Shown: positions 13,037 through 25,530 of the stretch, one piece after another
Position numbering within the stretch: the stretch's first letter is position 1
Layout of the letters: every line of letters starts with the position of its first letter
Assembly: GCF_051020955.1 (NCBI RefSeq)
Contig: NW_027476723.1
Location: 62,001-126,000 of the forward strand
Direction of reading: 5' to 3'
DNA from: Megalopta genalis
Taxonomy: Eukaryota; Arthropoda; Insecta; Hymenoptera; Halictidae
Length of the DNA stretch: 64,000 bases
Position numbers and translations under genes: made by a program
Notes under the pieces: generated by a model
Seen by the model: the letters and a program-made list of their open reading frames with translations, nothing else
The model's database searches: none
Told to the model about the DNA's origin: nothing

Positions 13037-14250
13037 TATATCACTTATGGTCCCAAGTGTTTGAAGCTAAATCATTCGTTTCGCAAGGAGTTCAAGCTAA
13101 GACTTCTACTTCGCATTGATTTGGAGCTAAATCATGTGTTTGGCATGGATTTGAAGCTATCACGTTTCTTTCGCATGCAGTTGAAGCTAAATCATGTATA
13201 TCACTAGTATTTGAAGCTAAACCATTTGTTTCGCATGGATTCGAAAATCAGCCTTCTATATCGCATTGATTTGAAGCTAAATCATGTGTTTCTCATGGAT
13301 TTAAAGCTATCTCGTTTCTACCGCATGGATTTAAAGCTAACTCGTTTGTTTCGCATGCTGTTGAAGCTAAATCTAGTATATCACAAGTATTTGAAGCTAA
13401 ACCATTTGTTTCGCATGGATTCGAAAATCAGCCTTCTATTTCGCATTGATTTGAATCTAAATCATGAGTTTCGCATGGATTTGAAGCTAACTCGTTTGTT
13501 TCGCATGCAGTTGAAGCAAAATCATGTATATCACAAGTATTTGAAGCTAAATCATTCGTTTCGCATGGATTTGAAGCTAACTCGTTTGTTTCAGATACAG
13601 TTGAAGCTAAATCATGTATATCAAAGGAATTTGAAGCTGAATCATTTGTTTCGCATGGATTCGAAAATCAGCCTTCTATTTCGCATTGATTTCAAGCTAA
13701 ATCATGAGTTTCGCATGGACTTGAAGCTAACTCGTTTGTTTCGCATGGATTTGAAGCAAAATCATGTATATCACAAGTAATTGAAGCTAAACAATTTGAT
13801 TCGCATGGATTCGAAGATCAGACTTCTACTTCGAATTGATTTGATGCTAAATCATGTGTTTCGCTTGTATTTGAAGCTAACTCGATTGTTTCGCATGCAG
13901 TTGAATCTGAATCATGTATATCAAAAGTATTTGAAGATAAACCTTTTGTTTCGCATAAATTTTAAGCTAAACCATGTGTTATGCATGAATTTGAAGCTAA
14001 ATCATGTGTTTCGCTTGGATTTGAAGCCAACTCGTTTGTTTCGCCTGCAGTTGCTGCTAAATCTAGTATATCACAAGTATTTGAAGCTAAACCATTTGTT
14101 TCGCATGGATTCGAAAATCAGCCTTCTATCTCGCATTGATTTGAATCTAAATCATGAGTTTCGCATGGATTTGAAGCAAATTCGTTCGTTTCGCATGCAG
14201 TTGAAGCTATATCACTTATGGTCCCAAGTGTTTGAAGCTAAATCATTCGT
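13037..14250. repeat. 1171-bp HOR, copy 3 plus a short fourth start
   Basis: Full copy to about 14207. The next copy begins at 14208 but leaves the HOR after about 45 bases (GGAGTTCAAGCTAACGCG instead of GGAGTTCAAGCTAAGAC). A private change near 13780 (CAAGTAATTG for CAAGTATTTG) introduces a stop in the + frame and splits the ORF that runs through copies 1 and 2. A related but shorter version lies at about 20065-21090. Confidence 0.92.
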
Positions 14251-15624
14251 TTCGCATGGAGTTCAAGCTAACGCGTTTCTTTCGCATGCAGTTGTGGCTA
14301 AATCTAGTATATCACAAGTATTTGAAGCTAAACCATTTGTTTCGCATGGATTCGAAAATCAGCCTTCTATATCGCATTGATTTGAAGCTAAATCATGTGT
14401 TTCCCACGGATTTGAAGCTGACTCTTTTGTTTCGCCTGCATTTGGTGATAAATCATGTATATCACAAGTAGTTGAAGCTAACCTATTTGTTTCCCATGGA
14501 TTCGAAAATCAGCCTTCTATCTCGCATTGATTTGAATCTAAATCATGAGTTTCGCATGGATATGAAGCTAACTCGTTTGGTTCGCATGGATTTGAAGCTA
14601 ACTCGTTTGTTTCGCATGGATTTGAAGCTAAATCATTTGTTTCGCATGCAGTTGAAGCATATTCATGTATATCACAAGTATTTGAAGGTAAACCATTTGA
14701 TTCGCATGGATTTGATGCTAAGCCTTCTAGTTCGCATTGAGTTGAAGCTAAATCAAGTGTTTCGTTTGGATTTGTAGAAAACTCGTTTGTTTCGCCTGCA
14801 GTTGAAGCTATATCACTTATGTTCGCAAGTATTTGAAGCTAAATCATTCGTTTCGCATGGAGTTGAAGCTAAGCCTTCTACTTCGCATTGATTTGAAGCT
14901 AAATCATGTGTTTCGCTTGGATTTGAAGCTAACTCGTTTGTTTCGCATGCAGTTGAAGCTAAATCATGTATATAACAAGTATTTGAAGCTAAACCATTTG
15001 TTTTGCATGGATTCGAAGATAAGCCTTGCACTTCGCATTGATTTGATGCTGAGTCATGTGTTTCGCCTGAATTTGAAGCAAACACGTTTGTTTCACATGC
15101 AGTTGAGGCTAAATCATGCATATCACAAGTATATAAAGCTGAACCATTTGTTTCGCATGAATATTAATGTAATCCATGTGTTTCGCATGAATTTGAAGCT
15201 AAATCATGTGTTTCGCATGGATTTGAAGCTACTCGTTTGTCTCGCACGCTGTTGCAGCTAAATCATGTATATCACATGTATTTGAAGCTAAACCATTTGT
15301 TTCGCATGGATTCGAAGATCAGCCTTCTACTTCGCATTGATTTGAAGCTAAATCAAGTGTATCGCATAGATTTGAAGCTAACTCGTTTGTTTCGCATTGA
15401 TTTGAAGCTAACTCGTTTGTTTCGCATGGATTTGAAGCTAACTCATTTGTTTCCCATGCAGTTGAAGCAAATTCATGTATATCACAAGTATTTGAAGCTA
15501 AACCATTTGATTCTCATGGATTTGGAGCTAAGTCTTCTACTTCGCAATTGATTTCGAGCTAAATCATGTGTTTCGCATGGATTTAAAGCTAACACCTTTG
15601 TTTCGCATGCAGTTGAATCTAAAT
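14251..15624. repeat. Linker array with copies of upstream blocks
   Basis: The left part (14251-14589) resembles 21130-21460 and 23446-23780, sharing CCCACGGATTTGAAGCTGAC. From 14590 to 15513 it copies 5221-6144. From 15514 it copies 6445 onward. Ordinary monomers throughout; no gene seen. Confidence 0.85.
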
Positions 15625-17845
15625 CATTTATATCACAAGTATTTGAAGCTAAACCATTTATTTCGCATGGATTTGAAGATAAGCCTTCTACTTCGCACTC
15701 ATTTGAAGCTAACTCGATTGTTTCACCTGAATTTGAAGCTATATCACTTACATCGCAATAATCTGAAGTTAAATGATTTGTTTCTAAGGTATTTGTTGCT
15801 AAGCCTTCTACTTCGCATTGATTTGAAGCTAAGTCATGTGTTTCGCATGGAGTTGAAGCTAACTCTTTTGTTTCACATGTAGTTGAGTCTAAATCATGCA
15901 TATCACAAGTATATAAAGCTGAACCATTTGTTTCGCATGAATATTAATGTAATCCATGTGTTTCGCATGAATCTGAAGCTAAATCATGTGTTTCGCATGG
16001 ATTTGAAGCTACTCGTTTGTTTCGCACGCTGTTGCAGCTAAATCATGTATGTCACATGTATTTGAAGCTAAACTATTTGTTTCGCATAGATTCGAAGATC
16101 AGCCTTCTACTTCGCATTGATTTGAAGCTAAATCAAGTGTTACTCTTGGATTTGAAGTTAACTCGTTAGTTTCGCATGCAGTTGAAGCTAAATCATGTAT
16201 ATCACAAGTATTTGAAGATAATCCATTTGATTTGCATGGATTCGAAAATCAGCCTTCTATTTCGCATTGATTTGAATCTAAATCATGAGTTTCGCATGGA
16301 TTTGAAGCTAACTCATTTGTTTCGCATGCAGTTGAATCAAAATCATGTATATGACAAGTATTTGAAGCTAAACCATTTGATTCGCATGGATTTGAAGCTG
16401 AGCCTTCTACTTCGCATTGATTTGAAGCTACATCAAGTGTTTCGTTTGGATTTGAAGAAAACTCGTTTGTTTCGCATGCAGTTGAAGCTATATCACTTAT
16501 GCTCGCAAGTATTTGAATCTAAATCATTCGTTTCGCATGTAGTTGGAGCTAAGCCTTCCACTTCGCAATGATTTGAAGCCAAATCATGTGTCTCGCTTGG
16601 ATTTGAAACTAACTTGTTTGTTTCGCATGCAGTTGAAGCTAAATCATGTATATCACAAGTATTTGTAGATAATCCATTTGATTTGCATGGATTCGAAAAT
16701 CAGCCTTCTATTTCGCATTGATTTGAAGCTAAATCATGTGTTTCTCATGGATTTGATGCTAACTCGTTTCTATCGCATGGATTTAAAGCTAACTCGTTTG
16801 TTTCGCATGCTGTTGAAGCTAAATCTAATATATCACAAGTATTAGAAGCTAAACCATTTGTTTCGCATGGAATCGAAAATCAACCTTCTATTTCGCAATG
16901 AATTGAAGCTAAATCATGTGTTTCTCATGGATTTGAAGATAACTCGTTTTTATCGCATGGATTTAAAGCTAACTCGTTTGTTTCGCATGCTATTCAAGCT
17001 AAATCTAGTATATCACAAGTATTTGAAGCTAAACCATTTGCTTCTCGTGGATCCGAAAATCAGCCTTCTATTTCGCATTGATTTGAAACTAAATCATGTG
17101 TTTCTCATGGATTTGATGCTAACTCGTTTCTATCGCATGGATTTAAAGCTAACTCGTTTGTTTCGCATCCTGTTGAAGCTAAATCTAGTATATCACAAGT
17201 ATTTGAAGCTAAACCATTTGTTTCGCATGGATTCGAAAATCAACCTTCTATTTCGCATTGATTTGAAGCTAAATCATTCGTTTCGCATGGAGTTCAAGCT
17301 AAGACTTCTACTTCGCATTGATTTGGAGCTAAATCATGCGTTTCGCATGGATTTAAAGCTAACGCATTTCTTTCGCATGCAGTTGTAGCTAAATCTAGTA
17401 TATCACAAGTATTTGAAGCTAACCTATTTGTATCGCATGGATTCGAAAATCAGCCTTCTATTTCGCATTGATTTGAATCTAAATCACGAGTTTCGCATGG
17501 ATTCGAAAATCAGCCTTCTATTTCGCATTGATTTGAATCTAAATCATGAGTTTCGCATGGATTCGAAAATCAGCCTTCTATTTCGCATTGATTTGAATCT
17601 AAATCATGAGTTTCGCATGGATTTGAAGCTAACTCGTTTGGTTCGCATGGATTTGAAGCAAACTCGTTCGTTTCGCATGTAGTTGAATCTATATCACTTA
17701 TGGTCTCAAGTGTTTGAAGCTAAATCATTCGTTTCGCAAGGAGTTCAAGCTAAGACTTCTACTTCGCATTGATTTGGAGCTAAATCATGTGTTTGGCATG
17801 GATTTGAAGCTATCACGTTTCTTTCGCATGCAGTTGAAGCTAAAT
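15625..17845. repeat. 2371-bp HOR, copy 1 (150 bp shorter)
   Basis: Offsets to the next copy are 2221 bp before about 15755 and 2371 bp after it. The copies therefore differ by exactly one 150-bp pentamer, with the junction near 15755-15765 (CGCAATAATCTGAAGTTAAATGA). This is direct evidence for unequal exchange in the pentamer register. It contains the 60-bp dimer triplet at 17436-17615. Confidence 0.9.
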
Positions 17846-20216
17846 CATTTATATCACAAGTATTTGAAGCTGAACCATTTATTTCGCATGGATTTGAAGA
17901 TAAGCCTTCTACTTCGCACTCATTTGAAGCTAACTCGATTGTTTCACCTGCATTTGAAGCTATATCACTTACATCGCAATAATCTGAAGTTAAATCACTT
18001 GTTTCTCATGTATTTGAAGCTAAGCCTTCTACTTCGCTTTGATTTGAAGATAAACCACGTGATTCGCGTGGACTTGAAGCTAACTCGTTTGTATCGCGTG
18101 CATTTGAAGCTATATCACTTACATCGCAATTATCTGAAGTTAAATGATTTGTTTCTAAGGTATTTGTTGCTAAGCCTTCTACTTCGCATTGATTTGAAGC
18201 TAAGTCATGTGTTTCGCATGGAGTTGAAGCTAACTCTTTTGTTTCACATGTAGTTGAGTCTAAATCATGCATATCACAAGTATATAAAGCTGAACCATTT
18301 GTTTCGCATGAATATTAATGTAATCCATGTGTTTCGCATGAATCTGAAGCTAAATCATGTGTTTCGCATGGATTTGAAGCTACTCGTTTGTTTCGCACGC
18401 TGTAGCAGCTAAATCATGTATGTCACATGTATTTGAAGCTAAACTATTTGTTTCGCATAGATTCGAAGATCAGCCTTCTACTTCGCATTGATTTGAAGCT
18501 AAATCAAGTGTTACTCTTGGATTTGAAGTTAACTCGTTAGTTTCGCATGCAGTTGAAGCTAAATCATGTATATCACAAGTATTTGAAGATAATCCATTTG
18601 ATTTGCATGGATTCGAAAATCAGCCTTCTATTTCGCATTGATTTGAATCTAAATCATGAGTTTCGCATGGATTTGAAGCTAACTCATTTGTTTCGCATGC
18701 AGTTGAATCAAAATCATGTATATGACAAGTATTTGAAGCTAAACCATTTGATTCGCATGGATTTGAAGCTGAGCCTTCTACTTCGCATTGATTTGAAGCT
18801 ACATCAAGTGTTTCGTTTGGATTTGAAGAAAACTCGTTTGTTTCGCATGCAGTTGAAGCTATATCACTTATGCTCGCAAGTATTTGAATCTAAATCATTC
18901 GTTTCGCATGTAGTTGGAACTAAGCCTTCCACTTCGCAATGATTTGAAGCCAAATCATGTGTCTCGCTTGGATTTGAAACTAACTTGTTTGTTTCGCATG
19001 CAGTTGAAGCTAAATCATGTATATCACAAGTATTTGTAGATAATCTATTTGATTTGCATGGATTCGAAAATCAGCCTTCTATTTCGCATTGATTTGAAGC
19101 TAAATCATGTGTTTCTCATGGATTTGATGCTAACTCGTTTCTATCGCATGGATTTAAAGCTAACTCGTTTGTTTCGCATGCTGTTGAAGCTAAATCTAAT
19201 ATATCACAAGTATTAGAAGCTAAACCATTTGTTTCGCATGGAATCGAAAATCAACCTTCTATTTCGCAATGAATTGAAGCTAAATCATGTGTTTCTCATG
19301 GATTTGAAGATAACTCGTTTTTATCGCATGGATTTAAAGCTAACTCGTTTGTTTCGCATGCTATTCAAGCTAAATCTAGTATATCACAAGTATTTGAAGT
19401 TAAACCATTTGCTTCTCGTGGATCCGAAAATCAGCCTTCTATTTCGCATTGATTTGAAGCTAAATCATGTGTTTCTCATGGATTTGATGCTAACTCGTTT
19501 CTATCTCATGGATTTAAAGCTAACTCGTTTGTTTCGCATCCTGTTGAAGCTAAATCTAGTATATCACAAGTATTTGAAGCTAAACCATTTGTTTCGCATG
19601 GATTCGAAAATCAACCTTCTATTTCGCATTGATTTGAAGCTAAATCATTCGTTTCGCATGGAGTTCAAGCTAAGACTTCTACTTCGCATTGATTTGGAGC
19701 TAAATCATGCGTTTCGCATGGATTTAAAGCTAACGCATTTCTTTCGCATGCAGTTGTAGCTAAATCTAGTATATCACAAGTATTTGAAGCTAACCTATTT
19801 GTTTCGCATGGATTCGAAAATCAGCCTTCTATTTCGCATTGATTTGAATCTAAATCACGAGTTTCGCATGGATTCGAAAATCAGCCTTCTATTTCGCATT
19901 GATTTGAATCTAAATCATGAGTTTCGCATGGATTCGAAAATCAGCCTTCTATTTCGCATTGATTTGAATCTAAATCATGAGTTTCGCATGGATTTGAAGC
20001 TAACTCGTTTGGTTCGCATGGATTTGAAGCAAACTCGTTCGTTTCGCATGTAGTTGAATCTATATCACTTATGGTCCCAAGTGTTTGAAGCTAAATCATT
20101 CGTTTCGCAAGGAGTTCAAGCTAAGACTTCTACTTCGCATTGATTTGGAGCTAAATCATGTGTTTGGCATGGATTTGAAGCTACCACGTTTCTTTCGCAT
20201 GCAGTTGAAGCTAAAT
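17846..20216. repeat. 2371-bp HOR, copy 2 (full length)
   Basis: Period 79 x 30 + 1. Small differences from copy 1 include CTGTAGCAGC near 18400 (copy 1 CTGTTGCAGC), TTGGAACTAAG near 18913 and TATCTCATGG near 19502. It contains the dimer triplet at 19807-19986. Downstream it joins a 1171-type segment. Confidence 0.9.
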
Positions 20217-20950
20217 CATGTATATCACTAGTATTTGAAGCTAAACCATTTGTTTCGCATGGATTCGAAAATCAGCCTTCTATATCGCATTGATTTGAAG
20301 CTAAATCATGTGTTTCTCATGGATTTAAAGCTATCTCGTTTCTACCGCATGGATTTAAAGCTAACTCGTTTGTTTCGCATGCTGTTGAAGCTAAATCTAG
20401 TATATCACAAGTATTTGAAGCTAAACCATTTGTTTCGCATGGATTCGAAAATCAGCCTTCTATTTCGCATTGATTTGAATCTAAATCATGAGTTTCGCAT
20501 GGATTTGAAGCTAACTCGTTTGTTTCGCATGCAGTTGAAGCAAAATCATGTATATCACAAGTATTTGAAGCTAAATCATTCGTTTCGCATGGACTTGAAG
20601 CTAACTCGTTTGTTTCGCATGGATTTGAAGCAAAATCATGTATATCACAAGTATTTGAAGCTAAACAATTTGATTCGCATGGATTCGAAGATCAGACTTC
20701 TACTTCGAATTGATTTGATGCTAAATCATGTGTTTCGCTTGTATTTGAAGCTAACTCGATTGTTTCGCATGCAGTTGAATCTAAATCATGTATATCAAAA
20801 GTATTTGAAGATAAACCTTTTGTTTCGCATAAATTTTAAGCTAAACCATGTGTTATGCATGAATTTGAAGCTAAATCATGTGTTTCGCTTGGATTTGAAG
20901 CCAACTCGTTTGTTTCGCCTGCAGTTGCTGCTAAATCTAGTATATCACAA
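20217..20950. repeat. Deleted version of the 1171-bp HOR
   Basis: Follows the 1171-bp unit (landmarks CACTAGTATTTG at 20226 and CTACCGCATGG at 20341), but lacks the TCAGATACAG monomer and its neighbours: 20590-20640 goes straight from GCATGGACTTG to GCATGGATTTGAAGCAAAATC. The missing stretch appears to be a whole number of monomers. Confidence 0.82.
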
Positions 20951-23266
20951 GTATTTGAAGCTAAACCATTTGTTTCGCATGGATTCGAAAATCAGCCTTC
21001 TATCTCGCATTGATTTGAATCTAAATCATGAGTTTCGCATGGATTTGAAGCAAATTCGTTCGTTTCGCATGCAGTTGAAGCTATATCACTTATGGTCCCA
21101 AGTGTTTGAAGCTAAATCATTCGTTTCGCATGGAGTTCAAGCTAACGCGTTTCTTTCGCATGCAGTTGTGGCTAAATCTAGTATATCACGAGTATTTGAA
21201 GCTAAACCATTTGTTTCGCATGGATTCGAAAATCAGCCTTCTATATCGCATTGATTTGAAGCTAAATCATGTGTTTCCCACGGATTTGAAGCTGACTCTT
21301 TTGTTTCGCCTGCATTTGGTGATAAATCATGTATATCACAAGTAGTTGAAGCTAACCTATTTGTTTCCCATGGATTCGAAAATCAGCCTTCTATCTCGCA
21401 TTGATTTGAATCTAAATCATGAGTTTCGCATGGATATGAAGCTAACTCGTTTGGTTCGCATGGATTTGAAGCAAACTCGTTCGTTTCGCATGCAGCTGAA
21501 GCTATATCACTTATGGTCCCAAGTGTTTGAAGCTAAATCATTCGTTTCGCATGGAGTTCAAGCTAAGACTTCTACTTCGCATTGATTTGGAGCTAAATCA
21601 TGTGTTTCGCATGGATTTGAAGCTATCACGTTTCTTTCGCATGCAGTTGAAGCTAAATCATGTATATCACTAGTATTTGAAGCTAAACCATTTGTTTCGC
21701 ATGGATTTGAAGATAAGCCTTCTACTTCGCATTGATTTGAAGATAAATCATGTGTTAGGCTTGGATTTGAAGCTAACTCGTTTGTTTCGCATGCAGTTGA
21801 AGCTGTATCACTTATATCGCAAGTATTTGATGCTAAATCATTTGTGTCGCATGGATTCGAAAATCAGCCTTCTACTTCGCATTGATCTGAAGCTAAATCA
21901 AGTGTTTCGCTTGGATTTGAAGTTAACTCGTTAGTTTCGCATGCAGTTGAACCTAAATCATGTATATCACAAGTATTTGAAGCTAAACCATTTGATTCTC
22001 ATGGATTTGGAGCTAAGCCTTCCAACTTCGCATTCATTTAGAGATAAATCATGTGTTTCGCATGGACTTAAAGCTAACACGTTTGTTTCGCATGCAGTAT
22101 AAGCTAAATCATGTATATCACAAGTATTTGAAGTTAATCCATTTGTTTTGCATGGATTCGAAAATCAGCCTTCTATTTCGCATTGATTTGAAGCCAAATC
22201 ATGTGTTTCTCATGGATTTAAAGCTAACACGTTTGTTTCGCATGCAGTTGAAGCTCAATCATGTATATCTCAAGTATTTGAAGCTAAACCATTTGTTTCG
22301 CATGGGTTTTGAAGCTAAGCCTTCTACTTCGCATTGATTTGAAGCCAAATCATGTGTTTCTCATGGATTTAAAGCTAACACGTTTGTTTCGAATGCAGTT
22401 GAAGCTCAATCATGTATATCACAAGTATTTGAAGCTAAACCATTTGTTTCGCATGGATTCGAAAATCAGCCTTCTACTTCGCATTGATTTGGAGCTAAAT
22501 CATGTGTTTCGCATGGATTTAAAGCTAACGCGTTTCTTTCGCACGCAGTTGAAGCTATATCACTTATGTTCCCAAGTGTTTGAAGCTAAATCATTCGTTT
22601 CGCAAGGAGTTCAAGCTAAGACTTCTACTTCGCATGGATTTGAAGCAAAATCATGTATGTCACAAGTATTTGAAGCTAAACAATTTGATTCGCATGGATT
22701 CGAAGATCAGCCTTCTACTTCGAATTGATTTGATGCTAAATCATGTGTTTCGCTTGTATTTGAAGCTAACTCGATTGTTTCGCATGCAGTTGAAGCTAAA
22801 TCATGTATATCAAAAGTATTTGAAGCTAAACCTTTTGTTTCGCATAAATATTAAGCTAAACCATGTGTTATGCATGAATTTGAAGCTAAATCATGTGTTT
22901 CGCTTGGATTTGAAGCCAACTCGTTTGTTTCGCCTGCAGTTGAAGCTAAATCTAGTATATCACAAGTATTTGAAGCTAAACCATTTGTTTCGCATGGATT
23001 CGAAAATCAGCCTTCTATTTCGCATTGATTTGAAGCTAAATCATGTGTTTCTCATGGATTTGAAGCAAACTCGTTCGTTTCGCATGCAGTTGAAGCTATA
23101 TCACTTATGGTCCCAAGTGTTTGAAGCTAAATCATTCGTTTCGCATGGAGTTCAAGCTAAGACTTCTACTTCGCATTGATTTGGAGCTAAATCATGTGTT
23201 TCGCATGGATTTGAAGCTATCACGTTTCTTTCGCATGCAGTTGAAGCTAAATCATGTATATCACTA
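20951..23266. repeat. 2316-bp HOR, copy 1
   Basis: Homologous landmarks are a constant 2316 bp apart (21106/23422, 21346/23662, 21677/23993, 22053/24369, 22580/24896). 2316 is 77 x 30 + 6, the only large HOR here that is a multiple of three. It contains length variants such as GCATGGGTTTTGAAG near 22300 and TCCAACTTCGCATTCATTTAGAG near 22020. Confidence 0.93.
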
Positions 23267-25530
23267 GTATTTGAAGCTAAACCATTTGTTTCGCATGGAT
23301 TCGAAAATCAGCCTTCTATCTCGCATTGATTTGAATCTAAATCATGAGTTTCGCATGGATTTGAAGCAAATTCGTTCGTTTCGCATGCAGTTGAAGCTAT
23401 ATCACTTATGGTCCCAAGTGTTTGAAGCTAAATCATTCGTTTCGCATGGAGTTCAAGCTAACGCGTTTCTTTCGCATGCAGTTGTGGCTAAATCTAGTAT
23501 ATCACGAGTATTTGAAGCTAAACCATTTGTTTCGCATGGATTCGAAAATCAGCCTTCTATATCGCATTGATTTGAAGCTAAATCATGTGTTTCCCACGGA
23601 TTTGAAGCTGACTCTTTTGTTTCGCCTGCATTTGGTGATAAATCATGTATATCACAAGTAGTTGAAGCTAACCTATTTGTTTCCCATGGATTCGAAAATC
23701 AGCCTTCTATCTCGCATTGATTTGAATCTAAATCATGAGTTTCGCATGGATATGAAGCTAACTCGTTTGGTTCGCATGGATTTGAAGCAAACTCGTTCGT
23801 TTCGCATGCAGCTGAAGCTATATCACTTATGGTCCCAAGTGTTTGAAGCTAAATCATTCGTTTCGCATGGAGTTCAAGCTAAGACTTCTACTTCGCATTG
23901 ATTTGGAGCTAAATCATGTGTTTCGCATGGATTTGAAGCTATCACGTTTCTTTCGCATGCAGTTGAAGCTAAATCATGTATATCACTAGTATTTGAAGCT
24001 AAACCATTTGTTTCGCATGGATTTGAAGATAAGCCTTCTACTTCGCATTGATTTGAAGATAAATCATGTGTTAGGCTTGGATTTGAAGCTAACTCGTTTG
24101 TTTCGCATGCAGTTGAAGCTGTATCACTTATATCGCAAGTATTTGATGCTAAATCATTTGTGTCGCATGGATTCGAAAATCAGCCTTCTACTTCGCATTG
24201 ATCTGAAGCTAAATCAAGTGTTTCGCTTGGATTTGAAGTTAACTCGTTAGTTTCGCATGCAGTTGAACCTAAATCATGTATATCACAAGTATTTGAAGCT
24301 AAACCATTTGATTCTCATGGATTTGGAGCTAAGCCTTCCAACTTCGCATTCATTTAGAGATAAATCATGTGTTTCGCATGGACTTAAAGCTAACACGTTT
24401 GTTTCGCATGCAGTATAAGCTAAATCATGTATATCACAAGTATTTGAAGTTAATCCATTTGTTTTGCATGGATTCGAAAATCAGCCTTCTATTTCGCATT
24501 GATTTGAAGCCAAATCATGTGTTTCTCATGGATTTAAAGCTAACACGTTTGTTTCGCATGCAGTTGAAGCTCAATCATGTATATCTCAAGTATTTGAAGC
24601 TAAACCATTTGTTTCGCATGGGTTTTGAAGCTAAGCCTTCTACTTCGCATTGATTTGAAGCCAAATCATGTGTTTCTCATGGATTTAAAGCTAACACGTT
24701 TGTTTCGAATGCAGTTGAAGCTCAATCATGTATATCACAAGTATTTGAAGCTAAACCATTTGTTTCGCATGGATTCGAAAATCAGCCTTCTACTTCGCAT
24801 TGATTTGGAGCTAAATCATGTGTTTCGCATGGATTTAAAGCTAACGCGTTTCTTTCGCACGCAGTTGAAGCTATATCACTTATGGTCCCAAGTGTTTGAA
24901 GCTAAATCATTCGTTTCGCAAGGAGTTCAAGCTAAGACTTCTACTTCGCATGGATTTGAAGCAAAATCATGTATGTCACAAGTATTTGAAGCTAAACAAT
25001 TTGATTCGCATGGATTCGAAGATCAGCCTTCTACTTCGAATTGATTTGATGCTAAATCATGTGTTTCGCTTGTATTTGAAGCTAACTCGATTGTTTCGCA
25101 TGCAGTTGAAGCTAAATCATGTATATCAAAAGTATTTGAAGCTAAACCTTTTGTTTCGCATAAATATTAAGCTAAACCATGTGTTATGCATGAATTTGAA
25201 GCTAAATCATGTGTTTCGCTTGGATTTGAAGCCAACTCGTTTGTTTCGCCTGCAGTTGAAGCTAAATCTAGTATATCACAAGTATTTGAAGCTAAACCAT
25301 TTGTTTCGCATGGATTCGAAAATCAGCCTTCTATTTCGCATTGATTTGAAGCTAAATCATGTGTTTCTCATGGATTTGAAGCAAACTCGTTCGTTTCGCA
25401 TGCAGTTGAAGCTATATCACTTATGGTCCCAAGTGTTTGAAGCTAAATCATTCGTTTCGCATGGAGTTCAAGCTAAGACTTCAACTTCGCATTGATTTGG
25501 AGCTAAATCATGTGTTTCGCATGGATTTAA
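23267..25530. repeat. 2316-bp HOR, copy 2
   Basis: Matches copy 1 to about 25530, where it leaves the unit (GGATTTAAAGCTAACGCG replaces GGATTTGAAGCTATCACG). Differences are few, for example CTTATGGTCCC near 24884 where copy 1 has CTTATGTTCCC near 22568. Confidence 0.92.
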
